From Marivivens sp. (GTDB lineage Bacteria > Pseudomonadota > Alphaproteobacteria > Rhodobacterales > Rhodobacteraceae), in contig JAURFB010000006.1 of assembly GCA_030827165.1 (NCBI GenBank), forward strand, positions 1 to 54,300: a stretch of DNA of 54,300 bases. Reading direction: 5' to 3'. The notes below the pieces were generated by a model that saw only the letters and a list, made by a program, of their open reading frames with translations, was not told the DNA's origin and ran no database searches. A program made the translations under genes and the position numbers. The first letter of the stretch is position 1; every line of letters starts with the position of its first letter. This document shows positions 1 to 6,642 of this stretch, one piece after another.

Positions 1-1314
1 GGCATCAAGAGGCGAGTGCTTGCGGTCCTTTCCGGCAGGCCAGCGGTGCCACGGGAAATGCATGGCGTATTCGTGGCCGTAAATCTCCATACCCCTTTCA
101 ACGCAATAATCGTGATCGGTGTAGTCGGTGAACCGGCGTGGATCGCACGACCACATATCCCACTCGGTCTGCCCTTCGGTGATCCATTCCGCCAAGACCT
201 TACCGGCCCCGCCGCCTTGGGCGATGCCGAAGGTAAAAACGCAGGCCTCAAAGGCATTTGGAACCCCCGGCATTGGGCCGATCAGGGGATTGCCGTCGGG
301 CGCATAAGGGATCGGGCCGTTGATGACCCGCGCCACACCCGCCTCGGCCAGAAGCGGCACCCGCGCCATGGCGTCTTCGATATAGTATTCCAGACGGTCG
401 AGATCGTCGGGATAAAGCTGGAACGAGAAGTCATCTGGCATCGGATCGGCGGGCGTCGCCCAATGGGCGCGGCAGTTGCGCTCGTAGGGGCCGAGGTTGA
501 AGCCGTTCTTTTCTTGGCGAAGGTAGTAAGACGTATCCACATCGCGCAGAAGCGGGAGCTTCTTGCCCGACCCTTCCGACCATTTCTTGATCTCGGGCAC
601 CTCTTCGAAAACCATATACTGGTGGCTCATCACCATCATCGGCACGGTGCGACCGCCATAGGGCTTGAACCATTCGCCGACGCGCTGGGCATAATAGCCC
701 GCAGCGTTGACCACATATTCACAGCGGATATCGCCCTTTTCGGTGTGGACGATCCATTCGCCATTCTCGCGGCTGACGCCGGTGGCCGGCGTAAAGCGCA
801 GGATCGTTGCTCCCAGATCGCGCGCGCCTTTGGCGAGGGCTTGGGTCAGCTGCGCGGGGTCTATGTCGCCATCGGCCGGATCATAGAGCGCACCTTTGAG
901 GTCGTGGGTCTCGATGAAGGGATACTTGGCCTTGATTTCATCGGGCGAGAGGATGTCGATCTCCATCCCCTGATACAGGCCCATGCCCTTGGCGCGCTGA
1001 AACTCCTGCATCCGCTCTTTGGAGTGTGCAAGCCGGATCGAGCCTGTGACGTGATAGTTCATCGGATAGTCCACGGCCTCGCCCAGCCCGCGATACAGCT
1101 CGGTCGAATAGCGCTGCATGTTCATCAGCGACCACGAGGTCGAAAAGGTCGGAACGTTGCCGGCGGCGTGCCATGTGCTGCCTGCGGTAAGTTCATTCTT
1201 CTCAAGGAGAACACAGTCGCTCCAGCCCGCCTTGGCGAGGTGGTAAAGCACCGAGACACCGACGACCCCGCCGCCAATGATCACAACCCGCGCTGTTGTT
1301 GGAAAATCTGCCAT
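1..1314 (-). CDS. FAD-dependent dimethylglycine/sarcosine dehydrogenase-like protein (3' end cut by window)
   Basis: The first 438 residues are present and the frame stays open through base 1. The N-terminus has a Rossmann FAD motif (VVIIGGGVVGVSVLYHLAKAG, about residues 9-29). It is followed by STWHAAG, whose His corresponds to the FAD-linking histidine of dimethylglycine and sarcosine dehydrogenases. The segment HEYAMHFPWHRWPAG and the residues after it resemble the linker to a C-terminal GcvT-like folate domain, so the full protein is probably about 800 residues. The likely reaction is oxidative N-demethylation of a methylated glycine, giving formaldehyde or methylene-THF. The start ATG at 1314 follows an AGGGAG ribosome site and lies 16 bases after the GFA-family stop. 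The exact substrate cannot be told from the sequence. Confidence 0.85.
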   Translation of the reverse strand, partial: MADFPTTARVVIIGGGVVGVSVLYHLAKAGWSDCVLLEKNELTAGSTWHAAGNVPTFSTSWSLMNMQRYSTELYRGLGEAVDYPMNYHVTGSIRLAHSKERMQEFQRAKGMGLYQGMEIDILSPDEIKAKYPFIETHDLKGALYDPADGDIDPAQLTQALAKGARDLGATILRFTPATGVSRENGEWIVHTEKGDIRCEYVVNAAGYYAQRVGEWFKPYGGRTVPMMVMSHQYMVFEEVPEIKKWSEGSGKKLPLLRDVDTSYYLRQEKNGFNLGPYERNCRAHWATPADPMPDDFSFQLYPDDLDRLEYYIEDAMARVPLLAEAGVARVINGPIPYAPDGNPLIGPMPGVPNAFEACVFTFGIAQGGGAGKVLAEWITEGQTEWDMWSCDPRRFTDYTDHDYCVERGMEIYGHEYAMHFPWHRWPAGKDRKHSPLDA

Positions 1315-1330
1315 GTCTTTCTCCCTAGTC

Positions 1331-1702
1331 CTATCTTTGCGGAAGCCCGTCCGCGAGTTCGTAATAATCGCCTTTGGAGCCGACGAAGATATGCCCCACA
1401 AGATGCGTTCCGGTCGGCCCGTCGATTGCTCCGGGGGCCACTTCGATCTCGTCTTTGCCAATCGGTTTGAAGAAGAGCGAGGCGCCACATTCCTTGCAGA
1501 ACCCGCGTTCGGCCCAATCGGAGGAGCGATACCATTTCAGGCCGCGATCCTCGGTGAAGCGGAAATCTTCGTTGGCGACCGAGAAGGCCGACCAATAATG
1601 CCCGCCCGACTTGCGGCAGGCGGTGCAATGACAGGCGCGGTAGCTGGGCGGGATCTTGTCGACCTCGAACGCGACAGCTCCGCAAAGGCAACTTCCCTTC
1701 AT
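1331..1702 (-). CDS. GFA (glutathione-dependent formaldehyde-activating)-family zinc protein
   Basis: This 123-residue protein carries the CENP-V/GFA zinc pattern: CLCGAV near the N-terminus, CHCTACRKSGG around residues 24-34, and FCKECG around residues 70-75. I chose ATG 1702 because the conserved domain begins immediately (MKGSCLCGAVAFEV). A longer reading frame upstream lies over lysE and lacks domain signal. The start sits one base from the lysE stop, so translation is probably coupled. Family members are often annotated as formaldehyde-glutathione adduct formers, although most are uncharacterised. Its place beside a demethylating flavoprotein suggests handling of released formaldehyde; that is inference. 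Confidence 0.85.
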   Translation of the reverse strand: MKGSCLCGAVAFEVDKIPPSYRACHCTACRKSGGHYWSAFSVANEDFRFTEDRGLKWYRSSDWAERGFCKECGASLFFKPIGKDEIEVAPGAIDGPTGTHLVGHIFVGSKGDYYELADGLPQR

Positions 1703-1703
1703 C

Positions 1704-2327
1704 TCAGACCCTCCCTGATGCGAAATTGGCGGAGCCCAGAAGCGCCCCGTAGATGATGAAACAGATCGCCATTCCCCGCCGCACCCAAGCGTGGCCGACA
1801 GCGCCCAGCGCCGCTCGGCCAAGAACCGCGCCGAGCGCGGTGTAGGTCGCATAACTGAGGCTCGTCAGCGTCAGCGCGGTTGGCACGATCACCCACATCT
1901 GATGGCCGATCGGCACATCGGGCTGAACAAACTGGCTGAAAGCGGCGAGATAACCGGCGACGCTCTTGGGATTGATCGTCGCGATGGCAAGCGTGCGGCC
2001 ATAGATCGAATGCGCGTGGCTGACCCCCTGTTTGAGGGGATTGGCTGCGTTGATCCAGCCGCGGATGCCAAGCCAGATCAGAACCCCAGCGCCGAGATAC
2101 TGAAGGATCGAGAAGGCCATTGGCGAGGCTTTGATCAGCGCAGTGATGCCCAGCGCCGAGAGGGCCAGAAACAGGCTTGCCTGCGTCAGGATCGCCAGAA
2201 CGCCCCAAAGCGAGCGGGCAAATCCGTGGGTCATGCCGTTGTTGATGCAATTGACGGCATTCGGGCCGGGCGTTGTCACAAAGACCAGCCAGAAGAGCGC
2301 GAATATGGTCCATGCCTCGAAGCTCAT
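1704..2327 (-). CDS. LysE/RhtB-family amino acid exporter
   Basis: This 207-residue inner-membrane protein begins with the typical family N-terminus (FEAWTIFALFWLVFVTTPGPNAV); the PGPN motif is diagnostic of LysE/RhtB. Several hydrophobic segments follow (about residues 4-24, 40-65, 68-88, 115-135, 145-170, 185-205), giving the usual six. LysE-type carriers export amino acids or related small molecules by proton exchange. The gene lies 8 bases after the XRE-cupin regulator and one base before the GFA gene, so it belongs to the same operon. It may relieve build-up of methylated glycine or a related amine. The substrate is unknown. Confidence 0.88.
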   Translation of the reverse strand: MSFEAWTIFALFWLVFVTTPGPNAVNCINNGMTHGFARSLWGVLAILTQASLFLALSALGITALIKASPMAFSILQYLGAGVLIWLGIRGWINAANPLKQGVSHAHSIYGRTLAIATINPKSVAGYLAAFSQFVQPDVPIGHQMWVIVPTALTLTSLSYATYTALGAVLGRAALGAVGHAWVRRGMAICFIIYGALLGSANFASGRV

Positions 2328-2335
2328 GGCGGCAC

Positions 2336-2908
2336 CTAATAAACCGGCGGCGCGATCACCCAGATCGCGACGGCAGGTTCGTCATAGGGGTTTTCCCAGC
2401 GATGCGGCTCGCCTCGGATGCGGAAACTGTCGCCGGGGCCGACAGTGAAACGGGCGCCGTCGATCTCGAGATCCAGCTTGCCTGATATGACAAAGGCAAC
2501 TTCCTGGGTGGGTCGTGTGACGGTCTCGCCAATGCTGGAGCGGGGCGCGAAGGTGGAATGGACCATTTCGAAATCGTCGGTCAGATCGGGCGAGAGCAGC
2601 TCTTCGACAAGCCCGCCATCGCCCGACCCTATCGGCCGCCGCGCACCCTTGCGAACGATGAGCCCGGCCTCTTCGGCGGGCGCGCCGGGCTGGCCGAAGA
2701 GGATCGATATCGGAACCTTGAAAAAACGCGCCATGCGGCGCAGATCGTCGACAGACGGAGCCGAGAGATCACGCTCGACCTGACTGATCCAGCCGACCGA
2801 GCGGCCAAGGTAATCGGCCAGTTCTTGAAGCGTGATGCCGCGCGCCTTGCGCAGGGCGCGGATATCCGCCCCCAGAGTGCGAGCCGTGGCAAGAGAATCG
2901 TGCTTCAT
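2336..2908 (-). CDS. XRE-family transcriptional regulator with C-terminal cupin domain
   Basis: The 190-residue protein has an N-terminal helix-turn-helix of the XRE type (ALRKARGITLQELADYLG through GWISQVER, about residues 18-50). A C-terminal cupin barrel follows (about residues 110-185), with the GETVTRPTQEVAFVISG strand and PGDSFRIRGEPHRWEN. This is the PuuR-like architecture, in which the cupin senses a small ligand such as an amine or amino acid. It is the first gene of a four-gene minus-strand operon (regulator, exporter, GFA, dehydrogenase). Repeated half-sites just upstream suggest autoregulation. The ligand cannot be read from sequence but is probably a methylated amine or glycine derivative. 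Confidence 0.88.
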   Translation of the reverse strand: MKHDSLATARTLGADIRALRKARGITLQELADYLGRSVGWISQVERDLSAPSVDDLRRMARFFKVPISILFGQPGAPAEEAGLIVRKGARRPIGSGDGGLVEELLSPDLTDDFEMVHSTFAPRSSIGETVTRPTQEVAFVISGKLDLEIDGARFTVGPGDSFRIRGEPHRWENPYDEPAVAIWVIAPPVY

Positions 2909-2913
2909 GACCT

Positions 2914-2980
2914 GCGTGAAAAAAATAGTCCGAATTTCACGATGCCATGCGGCCGTGAAATTTCAAAGCAGAATTTCACG
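2914..2980. promoter_or_regulatory. Repeated GTGAAATTC-type half-sites, candidate operator of the XRE-cupin operon
   Basis: Between the XRE-cupin start and the preceding gene there are four related motifs: GCGTGAA at 2914-2920, GAATTTCAC at 2932-2940, CGTGAAATTTC at 2954-2964 and GAATTTCACG at 2971-2980. They alternate in orientation and so form inverted pairs. This layout fits autoregulation by the adjacent dimeric regulator. That the protein binds here is inference. Confidence 0.55.
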
Positions 2981-2986
2981 CGCTTT

Positions 2987-3439
2987 TCAGCGCCCGAAAA
3001 CATCTCGCAAGATGCGGCTCAGACCCACGTCGTCGGCCTCGTCAAAGGCATCCGGCTGATCGCTGTCGATATCGAAAACACCCAGAAGCGAGCCATCCTT
3101 GCGCCAGACAGGCAGGACAATCTCGGAGCGGGTCGAGTTGGAGCAAGCGATATGGCCGGGGAAGGCCTCGACGTCCGGCACAAGCTGGGTCTGCCCAGTC
3201 CGCGCCGCCGCGCCACAGACGCCGCGAGAGAAGGGGATCACAAGGCAGCCGTGCCCGCCCTGATAAGGGCCGATCTTCAAAAGCTCGGGCGCGACAACAC
3301 GATAAAAGCCCGACCAATCGAAGCGGTCATCGGCGTTGTGAATCTCACAGACCACAGTCGCCATGAGGGCGACCTCGTCAGTTTCCCCCTCGGTCAGGGC
3401 GGCGATGGTCTTGGACAGATCGGTGTAATTGGCCCGCAT
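2987..3439 (-). CDS. msrC: Free methionine-(R)-sulfoxide reductase (GAF domain)
   Basis: The 150-residue GAF-domain protein has cysteines at 65, 75 and 99. Their spacing (10 and 24) equals that of the catalytic and resolving cysteines of E. coli fRMsr (YebR). The motifs SRGVCGAAA and HIACSNSTRSEIVLPV match the family. The enzyme reduces free L-methionine-(R)-sulfoxide in the cytoplasm with thioredoxin-type electrons. I chose ATG 3439 because it gives the normal family length and lies one base from the thiolase stop; an upstream extension of 20 residues has no domain support. It is probably co-transcribed with the thiolase gene. Confidence 0.88.
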   Translation of the reverse strand: MRANYTDLSKTIAALTEGETDEVALMATVVCEIHNADDRFDWSGFYRVVAPELLKIGPYQGGHGCLVIPFSRGVCGAAARTGQTQLVPDVEAFPGHIACSNSTRSEIVLPVWRKDGSLLGVFDIDSDQPDAFDEADDVGLSRILRDVFGR

Positions 3440-3440
3440 C

Positions 3441-4613
3441 TCACGCTCTTTCAATAGCAATGGCTGTGCCTTCGCCACCGCCGATACAGATCGCGGCAAC
3501 GCCTCGCTTGGCCCCGCGAGCCTCCATTGCGTGCAGGAGCGTCACGATAATCCGCGCGCCCGAAGCCCCGATCGGGTGGCCGAGCGCACAGGCGCCGCCG
3601 TTGACGTTGATCTTGTCGCGCGGCACGCCCATTTCGCGCATGAACGCCATTGGCACCACGGCAAAGGCTTCGTTAACCTCCCAAAGATCGACATCGTCGA
3701 CCGACCAACCGAGCCGGTCGAGCAATTTGCGCGCGGCGGGAACGGGGGCGGTCGTGAACCAGCCGGGCTCTTGGGCGTGGCTCTGATGGCCGCGGATCAT
3801 GGCGCGGATGGGCATCCCCGCCTTCTCGGCGGTTGCACGCGAGGCGACAATCAGCGCCGCCGCGCCGTCCGAAATCGAAGACGAATTGGCGGCTGTCACA
3901 GTTCCATCTTTTCGGAAGGCCGGTTTTAGAGTCGGAATTTTCTCGGGCCGCGCCTTTCCCGGCTGTTCGTCCTTGGCAACGATTGCCTCGCCAGACCGGC
4001 CACGAACCGTCACCGGCGCGACCTCGGAGGCGAAGGCGCCCGACTCGATGGCCCTAAGGGCATTGGTCAACGATCCCAGCGCATAGGTATCCTGTTCCTC
4101 GCGGGTGAACTGATACTTCTCTGCACAGTCCTCGGCGAAGGTGCCCATGAGCCGGCCCTTGTCATAGGCGTCTTCCAGCCCGTCGAGAAACATCGAATCC
4201 TGCACCTGCTGATGCCCGATCCGCGCCCCGCCGCGCATCTTTGGCAAGAGATAGGGCGCGTTTGTCATGCTCTCCATGCCGCCCGCGGCGATCAAAACCG
4301 CGCCGCCCGTGGCGATCTGGTCATGCGCCATCATCACGGCCTTCATCCCCGAACCGCACATCTTGTTGAGCGTCGTCGCAGGGACATCTTGGCCGAGACC
4401 GGCGGCAAACCCCGCCTGCCGCGCCGGCGCCTGCCCCTGCCCCGCGGGAAGGACGCAGCCCATGATAACCTCGTCGACAGTCGAAACGCCGGCCCGATCC
4501 ATCGCCGCGCGAATCGCAGCACCTCCAAGCTCGGCGGCGGGAAGGTCGGACAGCGCGCCCTGGAATCCCCCCATCGGTGTGCGGGCCGCAGCTACAATTA
4601 CGACATCATGCAT
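3441..4613 (-). CDS. Acetyl-CoA C-acetyltransferase (thiolase)
   Basis: The 390-residue protein has the thiolase layout: VVIVAAARTPMGGFQGAL at the N-terminus, nucleophilic Cys86 in NKMCGSGMKAV, the active-site His in CALGHPIGASGARI and the C-terminal CIGGGEGTA with the second catalytic Cys. It condenses two acetyl-CoA or cleaves acetoacetyl-CoA, feeding polyhydroxyalkanoate or ketone-body metabolism. ATG 4613 has a strong AGGAGG ribosome site upstream; the longer frame to 4634 would place the start before that site. No phaB is adjacent, so a biosynthetic (PhaA-like) or degradative (AtoB-like) role is open. Confidence 0.9.
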   Translation of the reverse strand: MHDVVIVAAARTPMGGFQGALSDLPAAELGGAAIRAAMDRAGVSTVDEVIMGCVLPAGQGQAPARQAGFAAGLGQDVPATTLNKMCGSGMKAVMMAHDQIATGGAVLIAAGGMESMTNAPYLLPKMRGGARIGHQQVQDSMFLDGLEDAYDKGRLMGTFAEDCAEKYQFTREEQDTYALGSLTNALRAIESGAFASEVAPVTVRGRSGEAIVAKDEQPGKARPEKIPTLKPAFRKDGTVTAANSSSISDGAAALIVASRATAEKAGMPIRAMIRGHQSHAQEPGWFTTAPVPAARKLLDRLGWSVDDVDLWEVNEAFAVVPMAFMREMGVPRDKINVNGGACALGHPIGASGARIIVTLLHAMEARGAKRGVAAICIGGGEGTAIAIERA

Positions 4614-4830
4614 CAAGCATCCTCCTGTTTCCATTCAGGATACGCTTTCGCGCGACAGGCGCAATTGGATGCAAATGCCGCAAAAGGGTCTGAATGAGTC
4701 CGCGATGCTGCCGGAATGGAATCAGAGACTGGGCCTGTAGCTGCAAAGGCTTCCCTCGGCGTCGCGCACGTTATTAGCCCCCACCCAGTTGTGCGATGTC
4801 GAGGACTTTGCGCCAGCGCCCTTGCGGCGA

Positions 4831-5157
4831 TCAGTTCATCTGAAACTGTAAAGGATAGTGCCCGTCTTCGAATGTTCCGAAGAGGTCGGGCAAATCGGGA
4901 TGTTGGACGGGCTCGCCGGAGTAGTCGGCAACAAGGTTCTGCTCGGAAACGTAAGCCACATAAAAGCTTTGGTCGTTTTCGGCGAGCAAATGATAAAACG
5001 GCTGATCCTTGGCGGGGCGGCTTTCTTCCGGGATTGCTTCATACCATTCGTCGGTATTGCTGAAGATCGCATCCACATCAAAAACCACACCGCGAAACGG
5101 GTGCTTCCGATGCCTGACGACCTGTCCGAGATAGTATTTTGCGCGTGTCTTCAGCAT
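4831..5157 (-). CDS. hspQ: Heat shock protein HspQ (YccV family)
   Basis: The 108-residue protein shows the HspQ fold signature: KYYLGQVVRHRKHPFRGVVFDVDAIF at the N-terminus, then DQPFYHLLAE and YVSEQNLVADYSGEPVQHPDLPDLFG. HspQ in enterobacteria binds hemimethylated DNA, promotes turnover of mutant DnaA, and acts as a specificity enhancer of Lon. ATG 5157 follows a GGAGGG site nine bases upstream and gives the normal family length; the longer frame to 5217 lacks support. It stands alone on the minus strand, divergent from the lipoprotein gene at 5347. Confidence 0.88.
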   Translation of the reverse strand: MLKTRAKYYLGQVVRHRKHPFRGVVFDVDAIFSNTDEWYEAIPEESRPAKDQPFYHLLAENDQSFYVAYVSEQNLVADYSGEPVQHPDLPDLFGTFEDGHYPLQFQMN

Positions 5158-5346
5158 CGAGTGGTGCCCTCCACCACATTTCATACCCATTTCTGCCACA
5201 AAAAGTCCATGATTCACCGGTGATTCGGTTGGAAAAAGTCTGTCGAATCAAACCCGACAAAGCGAAGCGGCCCTTCCGACGCCGTTTGTCCGTTTTCAGA
5301 AGCGGGCCTTTCGGCTAGACTGACAAAAAAGAAAAGCGAGAGGCAG

Positions 5347-5934
5347 ATGAGCAGACTCTTTCTCGCGGTGATGCTTGTGGCGGTTCTGGGCAGCTGTGGC
5401 GCCCGCAACGGCTCGGCGCCGCGCAATCTCGACAACGCCTGCACGATCCTGTTGGACCGTGCCGATTTCGTTCGCGCCTTCCGCGACGCCGATCGCAAAT
5501 GGGGAACCGAGCCCCATGTGCTGATGGCGATGATCTATCAGGAAAGCAAATTCGTCGCCAACGCCCGCACCCCGCATCAATTTGCGTTGGGCGTGATCCC
5601 CGTGGGCCGTCAGTCTTCTGCCTATGGCTATCCACAAGCGCTCGATTCCACATGGGAGGAATACCAGAAGGCGACCGGCAAGCGCGGCGCGCGGCGCGAC
5701 GATATCCGAGACGCCGCCGATTTCATGGGTTGGTACATGTCGAAGACGACAGAGGTCACCGGCGTCAGCCTCGGCGACGTTCGCAACCAGTATCTGGCCT
5801 ATCACGAGGGGCGCGGCGGCTTTCAGCGCGGCACCTACAAGTCAAAATCCTGGCTGGTGCGGATCGCCGGCGAAATCACAGATCGAGCACAGGTTTACAA
5901 AAGCCAGCTCGCGAGCTGCAAGGTGCGCCTCTAG
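5347..5934 (+). CDS. Lipoprotein with SLT-type (lytic transglycosylase-like) domain
   Basis: The 195-residue protein begins with a lipoprotein signal (LFLAVMLVAVLGSC, lipidated Cys17). The segment WGTEPHVLMAMIYQESKF (about residues 52-69) holds the catalytic-type Glu of SLT/goose-lysozyme folds. Later motifs SSAYGYPQALDSTWEEY and YLAYHEGRGGF also fit this fold. It probably acts on peptidoglycan at the inner leaflet of the outer membrane. It is shorter than classical Slt70 or MltC proteins and has no peptidoglycan-binding module. The 3' end overlaps the converging lolA gene by four bases. Confidence 0.75.
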   Translation: MSRLFLAVMLVAVLGSCGARNGSAPRNLDNACTILLDRADFVRAFRDADRKWGTEPHVLMAMIYQESKFVANARTPHQFALGVIPVGRQSSAYGYPQALDSTWEEYQKATGKRGARRDDIRDAADFMGWYMSKTTEVTGVSLGDVRNQYLAYHEGRGGFQRGTYKSKSWLVRIAGEITDRAQVYKSQLASCKVRL

Positions 5935-6542
5935 CCGTTGCTCTCGCGGCGGGCGATTTCGGCGCGGATATTGAAGATCCGGTCATTGACTTTCATTCCG
6001 GTCTCGACGGCGTCGAGGAGGATGGTGGTCTCGCCGCCACCGCCGTCGGTCAGAACCCACTGGCGCAGCATCACGGGCTCGTCGGTAAAGATGAGGCGGA
6101 TCTCGCCGTATTCAGGGTGTTCGGGGTCTTCGAGGCTGAGGATCGTCACATCGGCATCCCACTCGATCCCCTTGACCATCTCGCTCGCGGCCAGATCGAC
6201 ATTGCGATCAAGGATGATCCGCAGCGGCGTCTGCCAGAGGGGATAGCGTTCGGGGCCGGAATTGGAGCGCGGATCGAAGATTGCAAGCGATCCCCCCCCG
6301 ACAATCACCAGCGGAGCCTCCTCGCCCTCATATTCAAAGCGGATTCGCCCCGGCCTGTGCATCGTGAGAAGACCGGTCACGGTCGAGCCATCGTCGTGGA
6401 CCTGGGTAAAGGGGCTTTGCAGGGTTTCGGTCGCATTGAGCCAGGCCGAGATGTCATCGAGCGTGAGTTCGCCGGCAACAGCGCTCGCGCCGGTCATGAG
6501 ACCGAAGGCGAGGGAGGTGAGCCAGAGGCGCGGATTGGTCAT
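5931..6542 (-). CDS. lolA: Outer-membrane lipoprotein carrier LolA
   Basis: The 203-residue periplasmic protein starts with a signal peptide (LTSLAFGLMTGASAVAGE). It then has the LolA pattern: SAWLNATETLQSPFTQV, GLLTMHRPGRIRFEYE, a middle region beginning VIVGGGSLAIFD, and the late strand RLIFTDEPVMLRQWVL. LolA carries lipoproteins from the LolCDE complex to the outer membrane. I chose ATG 6542 because it starts a proper signal peptide behind an AAAGG site; an upstream extension to 6623 runs through a hairpin region and has no signal. It lies downstream of ftsK on the same strand, the usual order in this family. Confidence 0.87.
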   Translation of the reverse strand: MTNPRLWLTSLAFGLMTGASAVAGELTLDDISAWLNATETLQSPFTQVHDDGSTVTGLLTMHRPGRIRFEYEGEEAPLVIVGGGSLAIFDPRSNSGPERYPLWQTPLRIILDRNVDLAASEMVKGIEWDADVTILSLEDPEHPEYGEIRLIFTDEPVMLRQWVLTDGGGGETTILLDAVETGMKVNDRIFNIRAEIARRESNG

Positions 6543-6602
6543 GCGTTGGCCTTTCAGAGGACTGCTACTACCAGATGGCATCACTCCTGCAGGTTTTGAA
6601 GC

Positions 6603-6636
6603 GCTAGGCGATAACACACGCATACAATCGCCTAGC
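6603..6636. repeat. 10-bp perfect inverted repeat between ftsK and lolA
   Basis: GCTAGGCGAT at 6603-6612 is repeated in reverse complement at 6627-6636, with a 14-base spacer. It occupies most of the 100-base gap between the ftsK stop and the lolA start. Read on the minus strand it lacks a strong T-tract, so it may be a weak terminator, an RNA-processing hairpin or an operator for lolA. Confidence 0.55.
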
Positions 6637-6642
6637 TAAGAC

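Noticed and set aside
16..1470. 484-codon plus-strand open frame at the left end
   Set aside because: It is antisense to the dehydrogenase gene, whose FAD motif and ribosome site are clear; high GC produces such long shadow frames.
2558..3457. 299-codon plus-strand frame across the XRE-cupin and fRMsr genes
   Set aside because: It crosses two genes with verified motifs and the operator region, and has no ribosome site.
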